Shown: positions 63,201 to 64,000 of the stretch, one piece after another
How the letters are laid out: each line of letters starts with the position of its first letter
How positions within the stretch are numbered: position 1 is the stretch's first letter
From: Bacillus sp. Y1
Lineage (GTDB): Bacteria > Bacillota > Bacilli > Bacillales > Cytobacillaceae
Assembly: GCF_003586445.1 (NCBI RefSeq)
Contig: NZ_CP030028.1
Coordinates: 4,548,501-4,612,500 of the forward strand
DNA length: 64,000 nt
Reading direction: 5' to 3'
Position numbers and translations under genes: made by a program
The notes under the pieces: model-generated
The model's database searches: none
Seen by the model: the letters and a program-made list of their open reading frames with translations, nothing else
Told to the model about the DNA's origin: nothing

Positions 63201-64000
63201 TTATTTCTTCACAGTGGCTATCGCTTTTCCAACCACTAAATACTTTCCTACATATCCTCGTAATTCAAGCTGCGCTTCTCCAGGAGTCCAAGTAAAGTCT
63301 GAACGTTCAAACTTGAAATGTCCTTTTTCAGCTTGCTTATACAAACCGTTATTATCTGTAACAGGAGATACATCATCTAATGTTACTGACGAGACATTAA
63401 ATGTGTAGGCTTGGAATTCTTTTGGTAGAGTTGCTTTTACCGTAAAAATTCCCTTGTTTCCGTTAATTACTCGAGGTAATACCTCAAGAGAAACTGGGAT
63501 ATAGACAACAATGGTTTTCTGTACGACTGTTGACCAACCAGCAGCATCTGTTACTTTTACACTAAACTTGTACTCACCTGGTTGATCTAATGACACTTGG
63601 TCTTCCTTTTTATACGTTTGACCGTTAAACGTTACCTCTTCAACCGCTATTCCAGATAGGTTATCATCTGCTAGGTAATTTAAAGTAACTGTTTCTCCCA
63701 ACTCGTACTCCCCTTTTACGTCAAGCAAGAGAGTTGGCGCTGTTTTATCAATCTTTACTTCAATTGATTTCACTTCTTCTACATTTCCAGCAGCGTCAAC
63801 AGAGTAGTAAGAAACGGAGTTAACCCCTTCTTTATCTACAGTAAATGTTGAGCCTTCCATATATTCAGATCCATTAACTGAATAGTATATTACTGCAACT
63901 CCACTATGCTTATCTTCAGAAGCAAGAGAAACCACGACTGGTTCCTTGGACCACTTTTCAGATACATCAGAAACAGTTATTGGTACTGTCTTGTCAAGCT
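63201..64000 (-). CDS. Extracellular Ig-like-repeat protein, C-terminal part (cut by window edge)
   Basis: The frame is open to the right edge, giving the last 266 or so residues of a larger protein. Two Ig-like/bacterial beta-sandwich repeats are visible, each entered by a DKT motif (LDKTVPITVSDV; KIDKTAPTLLLDV) and containing DAAGN or DAAGW turns, as in secreted enzymes and adhesins of Bacillus and Paenibacillus. The last 90 residues (VSLEVLPRVINGNKGIFTVKATLP) form another beta domain. No LPXTG or membrane anchor at the C-terminus, so it is secreted or wall-bound by other parts. The catalytic portion, if any, lies outside the window. Confidence 0.8.
   Translation of the reverse strand, partial: LDKTVPITVSDVSEKWSKEPVVVSLASEDKHSGVAVIYYSVNGSEYMEGSTFTVDKEGVNSVSYYSVDAAGNVEEVKSIEVKIDKTAPTLLLDVKGEYELGETVTLNYLADDNLSGIAVEEVTFNGQTYKKEDQVSLDQPGEYKFSVKVTDAAGWSTVVQKTIVVYIPVSLEVLPRVINGNKGIFTVKATLPKEFQAYTFNVSSVTLDDVSPVTDNNGLYKQAEKGHFKFERSDFTWTPGEAQLELRGYVGKYLVVGKAIATVKK

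Overview
The window looks like chromosomal DNA of a low-GC, endospore-forming-type Bacillaceae bacterium. Three things support this: strong AGGAGG-type ribosome binding sites with frequent GTG and TTG starts, B. subtilis-like gene order (minJ, ctpB, ftsX, ftsE, cccB, yvjA, prfB, secA), and CcpA-type cre sites. Almost every gene is on the minus strand. The one convincing plus-strand gene is a BCCT osmolyte transporter at 50.1-51.7 kb.

Layout. 0-2.9 kb: a cut-off membrane protein, a chemoreceptor and a small lipoprotein. 3.2-13.5 kb: a complete pentitol-type PTS operon, read from right to left: PRD regulator, EIIA, EIIB, EIIC, two zinc polyol dehydrogenases with a small membrane ORF between them, ribulose-5-P epimerase, RpiB and transketolase. 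It takes up a polyol as its phosphate, oxidises it to a ketopentose phosphate and feeds the pentose phosphate pathway. 13.8-16.6 kb: minJ and ctpB. 16.8-20.3 kb: a six-TM chemoreceptor, an HD-GYP phosphodiesterase and an esterase. 20.5-28.5 kb: a fructan/sucrose-oligosaccharide operon with two cytoplasmic GH32 enzymes, an ABC importer without its own ATPase and a LacI regulator with clear operators. 28.8-44.3 kb: a beta-1,3(1,6)-glucan locus with a secreted GH16 laminarinase, cytoplasmic GH16 and GH30 enzymes, a large GH161/GH94-like phosphorylase, a YesM/YesN-type two-component system and an Lpl-type ABC importer. 44.7-57.1 kb: the conserved division/secretion core, comprising an EnvC-like M23 peptidase, ftsX, ftsE, cccB, yvjA, a small conserved ORF, the BCCT transporter, prfB with its programmed +1 frameshift, secA and a SEC-C-motif protein. 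57.2-62.9 kb: a complete ribose operon, rbsRKDACB. 63.2-64 kb: the C-terminal end of a large extracellular Ig-like-repeat protein.

How it works together. The 16.8-44.3 kb block splits what is a compact cluster in B. subtilis (ftsEX next to ctpB-minJ). It acts as a polysaccharide-scavenging island: the exo-enzyme cuts glucan outside the cell, ABC permeases import oligosaccharides, and cytoplasmic hydrolases plus a phosphorylase finish the job. Carbon flow is gated by local operators (two LacI-type regulators, one response regulator, one PRD protein) and by CcpA through cre sites near 13.5, 44.4 and 63.0 kb.

Most unusual points: two 20-21 bp helically phased tandem arrays in the intergenic DNA of the core region (48.0 kb and 53.0 kb, the first bounded by an 11-bp inverted repeat); a terminator-like hairpin with T7 tail inside the apparent secA leader; a GH32 enzyme whose nucleophile motif reads NEPHA instead of NDPNG; and the phosphorolytic beta-glucan locus with a motif shared by two of its promoters. 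All calls come from reading the sequence. No database search was run.
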